Made by a program: the position numbers and the translations under genes
Origin: Branchiostoma floridae
Taxonomy: Eukaryota > Chordata > Leptocardii > Amphioxiformes > Branchiostomatidae
Length of the DNA: 60,000 bases
Assembly (NCBI RefSeq): GCF_000003815.2
Contig: NC_049982.1
Span: forward strand, 27,263,737-27,323,736
Reading direction: 5' to 3'
Notes under the pieces: model-generated
What the model saw: the letters and a program-made list of their open reading frames with translations, nothing else
Told to the model about the DNA's origin: nothing
Database searches by the model: none
In this document: piece by piece, positions 31,558 through 42,893 of the stretch
Layout of the letters: the number at the start of each line of letters is the position of its first letter
Position numbering within the stretch: position 1 is the stretch's first letter

Positions 31558-32205
31558 TTGACGCGCAATCATCCACGTTAACCTCGCAAAGAGCACTGAA
31601 GCCATCAGTACAATTGTAGATGAACCCGGTTACTTCAGCCACACATCCTACGCCATCGAGGCTGATAAAGTCCTCATAGTAATCCATGTTGATCTCACAG
31701 TTCTTCCTCGTGAAGCCATCTTGGCACTCGCACATGTAGTCATCCACGAGGTTGTTACTAGGGGTGGGTACCGGTACAGAAAATCAGGTCCAGATCCGGA
31801 CCTGAACCTGGACCTAATTGTTTGCTAGAATTTGTAAATGGGTGATACTAAAATTAATGGTTCATTTCGCTACAAATGAATTGGTTTGGTAAAACCCTAT
31901 TTTGGTATGTAAATAATGCTAAGTTTCACTATAGAAACTTGGAAGAAATGGGTAAAAAAATTCTTTACACTGCTCTACTTCACCCCTGTTATTTTCTATG
32001 ACCGGCAAGCCTCGAAACGTATGACCGCCTGACGACATAATCTGCCCATTTTCTAATCGGTCGAAGATCCGGTGCATTGATTTTTTTCATGTCCGTTTTT
32101 TTTGGACCTGTCAAACACTAAAAGCCGGTTATATAACAGCATGCTGTAACGATACCCACCCCAAGTTGTTACAGTTCAATGCGTTTAGACACGTGCACGG
32201 GTTAA
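31558..32205 (-). pseudogene. EGF-domain exon, best preserved copy (unit 3), split by a hAT-like MITE
   Basis: Minus-strand acceptor atttttcag at 32206-32220 and donor GTAGGT after 31558 bound one exon. Ignoring the MITE and one target copy, the two parts form one frame: NPCTCLN and NCNN before the insertion, then LVDDYMCECQDGF, NCEINMD, SLDGVGCV, IYNCTDGFSALCEVNVDDCAS after it, that is two EGF-like modules. The first Cys of the second module is Phe (YYEDF). Splicing both ends at the same phase would make a symmetric exon as usual for EGF genes. No further exons of this gene are visible. Confidence 0.75.
31759..32164. mobile_element. hAT-like MITE with perfect target duplication
   Basis: TIRs TAGGGGTGGGTA and TTGGGGTGGGTA (complement of the right end) with 8-base duplications gttgttac at 31751-31758 and 32165-32172. 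About 406 bases, no coding frame. The present duplication shows exactly where the EGF exon was interrupted. Confidence 0.85.
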
Positions 32206-32385
32206 CTGAAAAATGTTACATCATTAGAACACGTTGGCCCAGTGTAGCTTTACTTTAACCATGAATGACTTGCAATCAGAACAATGTAACCAATACATTT
32301 TTCGAATTAAAATCTCACTGACTTTATTTTCTGATTATCATGTTATTTCTGATATCATTGTGTCATTTTTGATACCATTAGATTA

Positions 32386-32391
<6 letters not shown>

Positions 32392-32453
<62 letters not shown>
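32392..32453. repeat. (TA)n microsatellite
   Basis: About 60 bases of alternating T and A, expanded from the short agatatatataaatacatatata of units 2 and 4. Confidence 0.95.
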
Positions 32454-32454
<1 letters not shown>

Positions 32455-32812
32455 GTGATGATGAAAATATAATTTGTCTTAAGGTCATACCAAGTTCGAA
32501 GTTTGAAATATGATAAAAGTTAATTGGAATCAATGGCATCGGTAGATGCATAGCCGCTGTTACCCTTTATGTACTCTCCAATCAGAGGTTGGTGGAAAAA
32601 ATCGTGACTTTTTCCTTTCATCTGTTTTTTATCGACCGACCTTTCCAACAAAGTACCTTTATGAAGAGAAAGCCATGAACGAATAAAGGATATAAGAAAC
32701 AAAACAATGTCTCATATCGGACGGGACTCGATTACTGCAAAAATCGCCCGACCCTAACAGATCACGCAGTGAGAACACACAGTACTAGTTCTGCTGCAGA
32801 AAATACCATACG

Positions 32813-33060
32813 GTGTAATTCAATATCTACAATGGATAAAAAAACAATGAACTGGTAGAAAAGTTAGATAGAATCACAGATAACTAGAAAAAATGGTTGA
32901 ACATGTCAATTCAGTTTTTTTACCATTTGTATCGAATTGTTCTGCCAGTTCATTTTAGCGACGCTGAAGATGAGTGATGGATTTCACTCGAAACACCCGC
33001 AAGTAAATATCCGTACATCCGTTTTTATCCAGTTGTGGACATGTATTTGAATATTGTTTA
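32813..33060 (+). repeat. Inverted-repeat element remnant with intact plus-strand hammerhead-like arm (unit 3)
   Basis: The left arm is largely deleted. In the right arm CTGAAGA (32964-32970), stem GAGTGA (32972-32977) with TCACTC (32984-32989), loop TGGATT and GAAAC (32990-32994) follow in order. The element ends in the same agtaaatat and agttgtgga words as the others. Confidence 0.55.
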
Positions 33061-33783
33061 CCTGGATATCTAACCTACACAAATGCATACAGTACTTTGT
33101 GAGCTATTTTGAAACAGTCGTTTACTGATTCCCTTCGTGAAACGAAGGGTTTGTAGTCAGTGCCGTTTTGATGTCAGGTGGTCGTTTGTCAGCTTGATAA
33201 CTAGGGAACGCGTGGATGGATGGTTTTAATATTTGGTATGTGGGTAGGATTAGACATGACGAATAAATGGCAGGAATTGCGTTACGGCAGGGCGCTCTAG
33301 CGGCGTGTTATGGTAATGCAGCGTAACTTCCGGTTTTGCTATTTTTTGTTTGGGACTTGTTTGGATGATGATTTGTAAGTGGTAGGTAGCTGTGTAAAAG
33401 CATAGTAAGGTGTGTAAGTTTTGGCCACCTAGAGGTTTCGCAGGGGCGTTGAAAGTAATTCTTGTTTTAGGTTTTGAGAAGGAATAATGCAAGAAGGGGT
33501 TGATGGATGTTTATGACTGTAGGTATGCTGTCAGCTTACGTAATGATGTACATAATTGTATACTTGTTATGCAAATTAGGTGGTAATTTGCATGATACAA
33601 TAGGTATGTGCAGAAACCGTATATATGGCGTGTCTGTGAACAATTCAGCTGCGTAAGACAATGACAGATTGATCTGATTTTTGGTGTGTGGGTAGTTCTT
33701 GAGAAGATGATGAAACGTACGAGGTGTTTTTTCGTCTAGTGGCTTCTAACGGTTTTGCAGGGGATGTTTGTACGTGGAAAATG

Positions 33784-33834
33784 GGTTTTACGCAATCGTG
33801 GGTATTACGCAATCGTGGGTATTACGCAATCATG
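33784..33834. repeat. 17-base tandem repeat, three copies
   Basis: tacgcaatcgtgggtat is repeated twice exactly and a third time with changes. Confidence 0.8.
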
Positions 33835-34467
33835 CTATATTTAGGTGATATTACGTCATGCCGATGGGCTGTAGTTGTGACTTACCCCATCCCCACAGGA
33901 AGTGATCCCAAAGGTCATAGTTGCGCAATAGAGAAAATGGTTTATAGGGACAGTACATTATACATGATGGGGTGTGCATGTTCCCCATAAGATTTGATAA
34001 TCTGTAGACTAAGGGCAATGATGATATTGTATACAGGGGCGTATATTATACGTTTTAAAAGGGTTGCACATGTAACAGTAAATACTACCGGTACAATACA
34101 TTGTTGAACAAAGCAGGGTTTGTTTTTCACAGTAACTTGCAGTCATTGATGAGATTGTTTATAGGGATTGTACATTAGACATATGGGATACACAATGTAG
34201 TGGACTGCATTGTGAAACAAAGAATGTTACGACTGTCACATCATCATTGTTGCAACCATTGATACATTTGCTTCCGGCGGTGGATTTGTTATCCTACCTG
34301 CTGAAATCGGACAAATTTCTTGTCGGGATAAGCATTTGGTCTCTCTTCCAAGGAAGAAATTATGCATGCTGTATGTTATCCCGGACAGAAAAGGTGTCGC
34401 GAGGCGTATAGTCCTATTGACTGACAAGCCCCGTGCGGGCGGATAAAGCGTTCCCGCAACGGCACGG

Positions 34468-34885
34468 CCATTTGTACTGATCAGAATTTCAATGAGTTCC
34501 AAGTCGCAAGCCCAAAATGGAAGTTATACTTTTATGTCTTGTTTTCCAAGCGATGTAATGTAGAGTATATAGGTCACAAGTGGTAATTAACATAATCACG
34601 TCATTTGTACTGATATGTCGCGAGAACGATTAGGTGAGAGACACGCACGGGCTCATGTCGAAAGTTCCATGAGTCACAAGTCGCAAGCCCAGATGGATAG
34701 TTATACTTTAATGTCTTGATTTCTCTTCAATTTAATCTAGCTAAGGGTAGGTCGCAAGTGCTAGTTAGCAGATTCATGTCATTTGTACTGATAGGTTACT
34801 AAAACGATTGGGTAAGAGAAAAGGGGTCATCTGAAAAGTTCCATGAGGTCCAAGTCGCAAGCCCAAATGGAAGTTATACCTTTAT
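34468..34885. repeat. Minisatellite of about 175 bases
   Basis: The word gtcgcaagccca occurs at 34503, 34680 and 34854, and catttgtactgat at the same spacing, so about 2.4 units of 174-177 bases. Lies inside the 2.6 kb insertion. Confidence 0.8.
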
Positions 34886-36179
34886 GTACCTGAGGAGGAG
34901 CATTCCGTGACGACACCAGCCATCACATTTTGGAGGTGTTCGTTGCGGATGTGAAGATCATTTATGTGGATATCACCAATGACGGCGTTGATGTGGTCAA
35001 CGTTATTGTTTTATGTGTTATTTTATTGATATTTTGATGCAACAGTCGATTTTAGTTTAGTCAATTTAAGTCTTTATCTTCAAAAGACAATGTAAGGTAT
35101 TTGCTTTGTCCATGGAAATGAATGGACAGGACCGTTTGTGTCATGTGCACAAACAAGAAATGATGGATGATAGAATACTTTTAAAATACAGCCTACTGCC
35201 TAAATCACTTTTTTTTGGTGCACCTCCCTATGTGACGGTCTCCATGCTTTCTCCCAAAAAGCGTAAGCAGGCCTTCTTCAGCTCCCGTAAATCGTAGAGA
35301 CAAGGTTTCATTGTACACAATTTGTAGCAGGCCATAACGTACACATACATTCCATTCCATAGTAAAAACCACAAACCCTGTGTCTTCGCATTATATTCTA
35401 CAACTTCTCAATGCATTTCACAGATAACATTGACCACCTACTGCCAAGATTCCAAGTAACTTGCCGTTTAGATTCTTAATGACATACAAAAGTCTCCAAT
35501 AATGTCGGCCTGACGTAGAATACGCTCATCCTGACATGCACCTCACAGTTTCATATTTAAAACCAACAACATCCTCTCAACACCTCGCCTTCTCACTTCC
35601 ACTTACAAGCCAAGCGACGCTCTGTGGACTGTGGACATAACTAAAGCTAGCCAATGACATGTCTACATATAAACCCTCCACCACCGCACCATCACCCATT
35701 TCACGAAGGTTGAGTTCTGCGAACGCTTGTTTTCAATTTGCAACTATGTGTGCTTATGAGTATATATTAAGTGCACAGAAGAAAGTTATTGAAAACAGGA
35801 AATGATTCAAGCGCCAACGAGAAATTATGTTGTAAAATGAGAGTATAGTGCCATTTTTTCTGTCAAGCTCCTCGCCTAATTGGTCTGAATAACATTGAAA
35901 ACATCAATAAAAAACAGGAGAAAGGGGGTAAGCAACCTGTGAACTGTTAATACCAAACAGCCATGTTCTGTAATATCAGTAAAATCCCAATGATTAACAA
36001 GACACACACATCACAGGACTTAATGTTATGCCTCGCAATTAACTACTTCTTTATTTGCATTTCTTTAATCCCGACTTTACTGCGCAGATTTTAGGATACG
36101 TAGACGCTTCTTGATTTCTAAACGAAATGTTGTCGGTAAAGGCAAAGAAATTTCTGGGCCCACCAGTTTGATAAATAAG

Positions 36180-36404
36180 TAGAAATAATCCCCACAATCA
36201 TCATCAATGCAAATATTCATGAAGCTCAGCTCAGACAATCAACACCACCCTAAAATCTTTATGTACGTTGTTTGTCACATTGGTACGAAAAAACTACCCA
36301 AGGTTCGTATTTGGCATGCGCAGGCACAATAGCAACAAGAGGGCCGAAGAAGCTCCTTGATAACGCACTACCCCAGAAAAAAAACACCCTGTCAAGCTTG
36401 AAAG
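36180..36404 (+). promoter_or_regulatory. Putative 5' UTR exon and promoter 1 for B2
   Basis: Same block as before B1 and A2, with octamer ATGCAAAT and donor AAAG/GTAAGT (exon end 36404). Partner acceptor before B2 gives exon start 42888. Confidence 0.45.
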
Positions 36405-37880
36405 GTAAGTTGCAGAATTTATAATATTTGATACTTTTTTTTTTTTCTTACGACAGCAGACATTCCTATATCTTGTAAGATACTGTTGAAACAATAACAA
36501 AATAGAAGACGGACCATATGTTTACGATTGTAAACATTTAGTCATAATTAACTTTAAACCATTGGGAACCTTTACAGTAACATGTACCCACTGGTAAAGC
36601 TAATGACTCATTCTCCCACGCTACTCCCACACCTCCTCAATATACATTAGGCCTGGAGTGTATATTAAAGCCTGCGTCACAATTCAAGCGAACGCCGGCC
36701 GAATTTTCAGATCGGCTGGAGCTCGCCGAAAAAATCGCCCGAGCGTCGACTATTTTTTTCGCTGACACCATAATATTTCGCTACCCTGTCACAAATTTGA
36801 CGAGGCTAGCTGTTTCACTCTGGAACTTTTCAGTTCTTGCCTTTCCTGCCTTTTTTTGGTGCACGCTGACATCATCATGCAAAGGTGCGGAAAGCGGAAG
36901 ATCTGCTAAACGTCGTCCGAAGCCTCAGTAATCGCCTGGACGTCGGAGGTACTTTGTCCGAACTGAAATGCCAATTTGTAGCTCGCCGACACGTCGGCCG
37001 AGCTAAGTTCTTGCCTTTAGGATGCAAAATTATTAGCAAAATACTAAGTGAAATAAACTGAATAAACAACAGCAAAGCAAATGTAAATCGGCAAGACGTA
37101 GGCGCGGAGACACTTTATACATGAATATTCATGGCTAATATTTAATATGACATGTACCCTTCCCAGAGATCTTCGACGACATTGGCACTGCAGTATTAGC
37201 TAAACAAGTACTGACCCTATGAGATATAAGGGAGAAAATTTGACATAATTGAAATCAAAACGATATGATGAAAAACATGAAAATCAGTTTAACAGGTTAT
37301 GACAGCATAATCAGACGTTTAGAGAGTAAAATAATGATATACATTAAGTAACCTTTCACATTAATTTGCCAGCCTGTCGATTTGTGTAATTTGTCTCGAC
37401 TGTGCGTGTGCAGTGTGATTGGAAACATATAAACTGCTTTTATCTTTTGTTTGGATGTTGTTGAAGAGAGGTGCAAATTACATTGGGTCTTGGGGCTCCT
37501 CTTAAATCAGCGACAGTCTTGCTTGGTACGTGTAGGGCGTGTTTTTCGTTAGCAGAATTCACATGAACACATCAAGTCGATGTCGGGAGGGCAACAGCGG
37601 TCCCAGACTGGGAACACAGGAGGCATGACTTTTAGGGGTTTTGTTTGTTTTGTTTGTTTATTTGAATACATAAAACCATACAGAAAAAGAATACATAAAA
37701 GCAGTATAGGTGCAGGAGGAAGGAAAAACCGTAATCGGCTTATACTAAGCCCTCCTCCTCTATACTATTATATAGCTGCAGTGCGAAATGGAACCAGTCA
37801 GTATAAAACGACTTGGTGTAATCCGCATCACTCAAGGTAGCAGCTGGACCGTGGGTCGAATCGCCCGCCAGCCGAAGGCG
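36405..37880. other. Conserved non-coding stretch, no gene seen
   Basis: Third copy of the stretch at 5257-6840. It is interrupted at 37885 by a transposable element. Confidence 0.4.
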
Positions 37881-37884
37881 TATA

Positions 37885-39446
37885 GGGCTTATTCAGTCAC
37901 GTGATCTACTCCCTAACAACAAGCGAAGTCGGCCATTTTGGGATCCACTTTGAGCGCGGCTCACAGCGGCTCGCTATGCAACTCTCCGTAAGAGTTGAAA
38001 ATATTTCTTATGCAACGCACAATTTCCCTTCAAAACGTTTAGGCTCATAATCACGGTGTGCTGTCCTGTGGTGGGATGTTGGTCTAGCACTGGTAAAGCC
38101 TACATTAATCGGGTAACAGTAAAATTTGTTTCGCGTTTCTCGTGTAATAACAAGCAAAGCCGGGGAAAACTAGTGTAACGACTCGGAAACAAACGTGGGT
38201 TTCTGCCATATGTAGAGCTGATCTTACCAGTAGAATTTTGAGAACCAAGGTGTGTAGTACACATTTTTTTTAATCTAGACAAGGCAGTAAACGATGGGCC
38301 AGATAATTTTCAACGACGGTCGACGTGGGTACCTACTCCGGAAGGGCAAAAAAGAGGCGGACCAACGGCGAAAAGAAGAAATGATAGGAAGAACATGTCT
38401 CCAGTGATATGTGAAGAATTTCTATGAAACAAAAGTACAACTCTACCGACTATCACAGTGTTTGTGAACAGCAACCTAAACCTAACCGGGCCCCACAGTC
38501 GCGTTCCCGTCTTTGCATGCATGTGAGACTTCGGAACTTTTCCGATCACAACTCACCTTCTGTCAACCCGATCTCTATTAACGTTAACATTTATTTTTGT
38601 ACCTGTTCAGATATTACGTGGTTGTAGGTCTGGTGACACTAACACGTACGCTTTGAACTGATTTTTGCTGTAAAAAGTCGGCCCTGCCACCCACAATCAC
38701 TATCAAATACTCCACTGTCGCTGTTGCCGTGCTCGGGCATCCGCTGCGGGTCAAACGTTCCCTCACTGATCCCAAATCGGTTAATTTCCACCCGATTTAT
38801 GTCGTGGAAATAAGACTTGAGGTTTTAGGCTCTTCGTATAGTCAAACATCGTGCAACACACGTACAACATATTTATGGTCCAAGATAAGATAATATGACA
38901 CTTTTCTATTAACGTTACATGTATCTTATTCAGCAGCATTATTCTGTTCTTTTGTAAATACATTAGTCAAGGTTTTACGTTATATCATTCCTTACCGTTA
39001 CGACTTCTTTATTTTGGACATACTTCCAGCTGCATATTAATTTTACTCAAGTCAATAATGTTTTGTTAATTATTATTTCCATTTATTTTCTGCATACAAA
39101 TACCAGAAGATAATTCTGACGTTTTATTTTGACCTTTGACCTCTCACGTTTCAATTTAAGTTACCTCAGTTAATTTTGTTACTGTTCTGTTTACCAAGTG
39201 TATAAGTTTTGTTGATTATGTTCGTTTTTATTGTATATACCTATATCTGTCGGACTCCAGGAAGAATAGCGGCACCACTTCGGTGGGACCGCTAATGGAG
39301 ATCCAAATAAAACAAACAAACAAACAAACACTTCACTTTCTTCGGACATTTAGAGACCCACGCTGTACATCGCCGTACTGTAGCGCATGGACCCCAAGAT
39401 GGCGGCGGACAGGGACAAGGGGTGATGACGTCACGTGAATAAGCCC
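37885..39446. mobile_element. 1.56 kb TIR element in a TATA site
   Basis: Units 1 and 2 read ggcgtatacccg; here ggcgTATA is followed by GGGCTTATTCA and the right end is TGAATAAGCCC then TATAcccg. The duplicated TATA (or TA) and 11-base inverted ends mark the insertion, and a second inverted block lies just inside (gccattttgggatcc left, complement ccaagatggcgg right). No transposase frame; family not assigned. A retroelement 3' tail (39240-39335) is nested in it. Confidence 0.8.
39240..39335 (+). repeat. 3' end of a non-LTR retroelement with (AAAC)n tail
   Basis: ggactccaggaagaatagc, a short GC-rich hairpin, taatggagatccaaat and then aaacaaacaaac. The same ending occurs in degraded form at 1475-1545. 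Confidence 0.5.
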
Positions 39447-39519
39447 TATACCCGTATACAAGCAGAACGAATCAGAGCCCACCATTTGGACAAACAAGTA
39501 GAAGTATTCCCTTAATCAT

Positions 39520-39733
39520 CATAAGCCTCAATATTCACGATGCTGAGCTCAGACAATCAACACCTCCAGAAACGTATATGAATACATTGATATTGTTTGT
39601 CACATTGTTACGGAAAAGCTACCCAGAGTCGGCAGCTAACATTCATCGTTGCAAACTAGAGGGCCGAAGAAAGTTCTTCATTACAGGCTGCCCCAGAAAA
39701 CATCAAATTAAGGTACTGTGACTAAATTGACAG
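39520..39733 (+). promoter_or_regulatory. Putative alternative 5' UTR exon and promoter 2 for B2
   Basis: Paralogous to 6841-7034. Donors at 39712 (GTACTG) and 39733 (CAG before GTAAGC). Confidence 0.4.
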
Positions 39734-40432
39734 GTAAGCTTGTATGATATACGTATATTGACATTTTTACGACGACAAACAGTTGTCGTAAGATCGTAAA
39801 CGGGGGGGGGGAATTCGTGGGTATGTCGTATATGTCTCGTACAAAATTCATCCGTCTTGGTACCGGAGAAGCCTGTCTCCGATCCTTGTCGGCGGTTGAT
39901 ACTGTCACAACCTGCTTGAAAATCGTACAACGACAAAGTCGCTCATGATGACTTTCGACGATGGTGACCACGCCCATACTATGAAATTCGTCTAGATTTG
40001 AGACTCTGAAATTTAGCGACATGGAAAAATTAAATCAAGGGTTAGCAGTATTGTTGGGTTTGCTGATGAAATGATAAGTAACAAAATGGAAGAAGGACCA
40101 TAATTATGTTGACGGCTGCGATGGATTCACGATAACTTAGAATACTCTGAAAATTCCACAATATATAGTAATTTGTGCCCAACAGGTTGGTCTAATATAT
40201 GTTGAGCTCACAAAAAAGTCAGGTTCAAAATCAAGTTGCAACACGGTCATCTCAACCTTTCAATTTGATTAAAAAGAAACCAAGCACTTGTTTTCTTTCC
40301 TGCAAAAAAGATTCAGGCTTCAATTAATGGCTCTCTGAGTATTCTTGTCTAAAATTACAGGATACAAGTCGGGTTTTGAGCCAAAGTAAACAAGATACTG
40401 CACAATTACTAAATTTCGTAGAATGCCAGTTA

Positions 40433-40612
40433 CTGTAAATGCAAGTTCGCGCGGATTTAATTTCGCGGAAGTGGGGAAAATGACATTTCGCGGTGGTTTA
40501 AAGTTCGCGGTAGCACCATGCACTGTAGTCTCTTACTGCCATGGAAAAATTTGAAATGGCCACCGCGAAAACCGCGAACATCAAACCACCACGAACATTT
40601 CTGCATTCACAG
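40433..40612. mobile_element. 180-base TA-flanked MITE
   Basis: Ends CTGTAAATGCA and the complement of CTGTGAATGCAG, flanked by TA at 40431-40432 and 40613-40614. The paralogous site at about 23740 reads gatgccagttgatttccc without it. Interior is CG-rich (ttcgcggt words). Probably Tc1/mariner-related. Confidence 0.75.
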
Positions 40613-40614
40613 TA

Positions 40615-42039
40615 CTTTCCCATCAAAATGCAAAAAATGATAATTGGCTTGATATGTTCAGGTGTATGCAATATATCTATTTTCCCCGTTGCCATAGAAT
40701 TTCGTTTGAATAGAAATATTGATTTCCAAGTACTATAATGTGGGCGAACCCAATACGATGTATCAGAATAAAGCCAAACATTTCTATGAATGTCTAGATA
40801 ACGTTTAAAAAATTTAAAAGTGAACAACTTGCTGCACATAACAATTCAAACAGAACTGCGAGAAATCTAACCTTCAAGCACGTCTTGAAGCACACGTTAA
40901 GGTACGTTTCTTAATGAAATTATGTTTTACGTAAGCCAGAAGTAGACATTTAACAAATCATATTTAGTAAGAAGATTAGATTAAAACTTGAAATATTCAA
41001 AATGTTTTGTGTCTATGTGTCCAGAAACTCTAGATGCTTCTGTTGTTGATATAAGAACAATTCCCAACCCAGTAGCTGTTGCTTTGCAAATCTTATCTGC
41101 ACAGACTTGCGCGAGAAATGAATACTCATCGACGTCGCTATGCAAATTAACCGACCCAGACTGATTTAAAACCAATCACGCAGGACATGTATAAGGTATC
41201 AGCTGGTCATAACAGTCACGTATGAATTTCATTCTTAAGATCTTTTCACTGATTTTATGGCATGCTCGGAGACACGGGGCACTTTGGATGACACAGAACG
41301 AAACAACAACACGTACATACATGCAGTGCATGTATATCCATATATATATCGTCCTGCAGTAAGATTTATGAAAATGTATATTTTTTCCCATTCATTTTTC
41401 TATTGCTGTAATGTTCTGATGGCGTTTTGCATCTCCAAAACGCATTTTTTACTTTGATCTTAGGGACAAATTACATTGATGTATTGGCACAGGATCTGAA
41501 AACAATTGTTTTTACTAGCTTTTGGGTCTTTTTGGCCTTAGCGGCTATGTATGGCGTATGTTAGAACTCTTTCTCCTGCTTTTTCCCAAGGAACCCCCTT
41601 GTTTCTCCTTAAAATGAAACACAAAACTCCTATGGTGTTCTGCCTCCTTCTCAATTTTAGAAAACAATTTCATTTTGCTGCAAGGACATTATGATCACAA
41701 GAACTATAAATTGAAAATAAGTGTAGCAATAAAAACTATTGCCATGGCGACGGTATTATTGTTTATAAGTATTAATGATTGTTGTTGTAGGTGTGTTGTA
41801 TTTGTGTTCTATCCTTTCGCCTGGCTGTATGAATGAAGATTGTTTTATGCGGTGGATGTTTGTAGGGAATTGCTGTTAACAAGAAAAGTGACCTCGTGTG
41901 ACGAGTGACCTATTATAAATGTTTCTCATTAATTATACAAATGAGGTCCTCATTTGCGTAAAAGATATCAGTTGATCGTCTCGTCTACCTAAATAACAAT
42001 GTGTTCAAAGTATGAAAGTCTTAGCAAAGAAAGCTTTTG
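40615..42039. other. Intronic or intergenic, no gene seen
   Basis: Continues the unit pattern (see 9169 and 23387). The part 41740-42040 has no match in the other units that I can see and no gene. Confidence 0.4.
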
Positions 42040-42887
42040 TAGCACTGTTTCAAAATCCATGTAAATTAGACCCCAATTTACATGACTTACGTCTGCATGT
42101 TCAACTTAACGTAAATGCTGTTGCCAAATGTTGCAAGAATGGAATTTTCGTCATTTAACACTATAATAAAAATCTCTCATTATGTAATTTAGGTAACAAT
42201 TTGCATAATTTTCATTATCTATCGATATTTCTGTCTTTTCTAGTGACATATAGCATGTTTAAGTGTCCTAGTAGTAATGAAATACAGTGGCTTGATAAAC
42301 TGTGCTCAGTAATTATGCAAATTAGCCCCTGGTTTGCATTCCGAGCCCTTATTTATGGAAGGCATTTCCGAAGTTATCACAATGATCTGTCAACCCCTTC
42401 CCGAGTTGTTCCCTTCCAAAAGGATGATGCAATTGCGCACGCGCGGACGAATTGCTATGGAATTTCGGGAATTTTTTGCCAATCGGCTTTATACTTAACA
42501 GCAAGACAAATATTTCTCTTTTTGAGTTACATATGGCACATATTTTAGCATTCTAACATAGAATGCAGTGCTTTTATAAACTGTCTTAAAAATTATGTTA
42601 ATTAGCCCCTGATTTGTATGATTAGCATTCAAATGTGCAAAACATCTCTGAAGCTATCTACAGTCCAAATACCATGAAGATCCGTCAACCCATTTCCGAG
42701 TTATTCCCCTCTAAAGGGATGATGCAAATAAAATTCCTGAAATGCCTGTGGAAAAATTCCTGGAATTTTGTGAATTCTTGTCAAACCGACACACAATATA
42801 CTATTAGGCTAGCCATTGAGTCATCGCCAAAAATATCATGGTCTGGGAATGCCTTGTTTTATTCTTGCTTCTTGTGTCTTATAACAG
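42040..42887 (+). other. Upstream flank of B2
   Basis: Near copy of 13826-14644, ending in the same acceptor cttataacag (exon start 42888). Confidence 0.6.
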
Positions 42888-42893
42888 GGCAAC

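Larger units (their letters stand above)
33132..35710. mobile_element. Unclassified 2.6 kb insertion
   Basis: Absent from units 1, 2 and 4 (they run acagtcgtttattgattccaatgtgc without a break). Its borders carry CCTTCGTGAAAC at the left and the complement of CCTTCGTGAAAT at the right (35697-35709), about 12-base inverted ends; the left end also folds on itself. The interior has a minisatellite and short repeats, no recognised coding gene; frames up to about 88 codons look accidental. Near 33195-33250 it has the word gaacgcgtggatggatg, shared with 58115-58170. Confidence 0.55.

Noticed and set aside
33784-34885. Short regular repeats considered as a CRISPR-like array
   Set aside because: Units are directly adjacent without unique spacers and the genome is eukaryotic; ordinary mini- and microsatellites.
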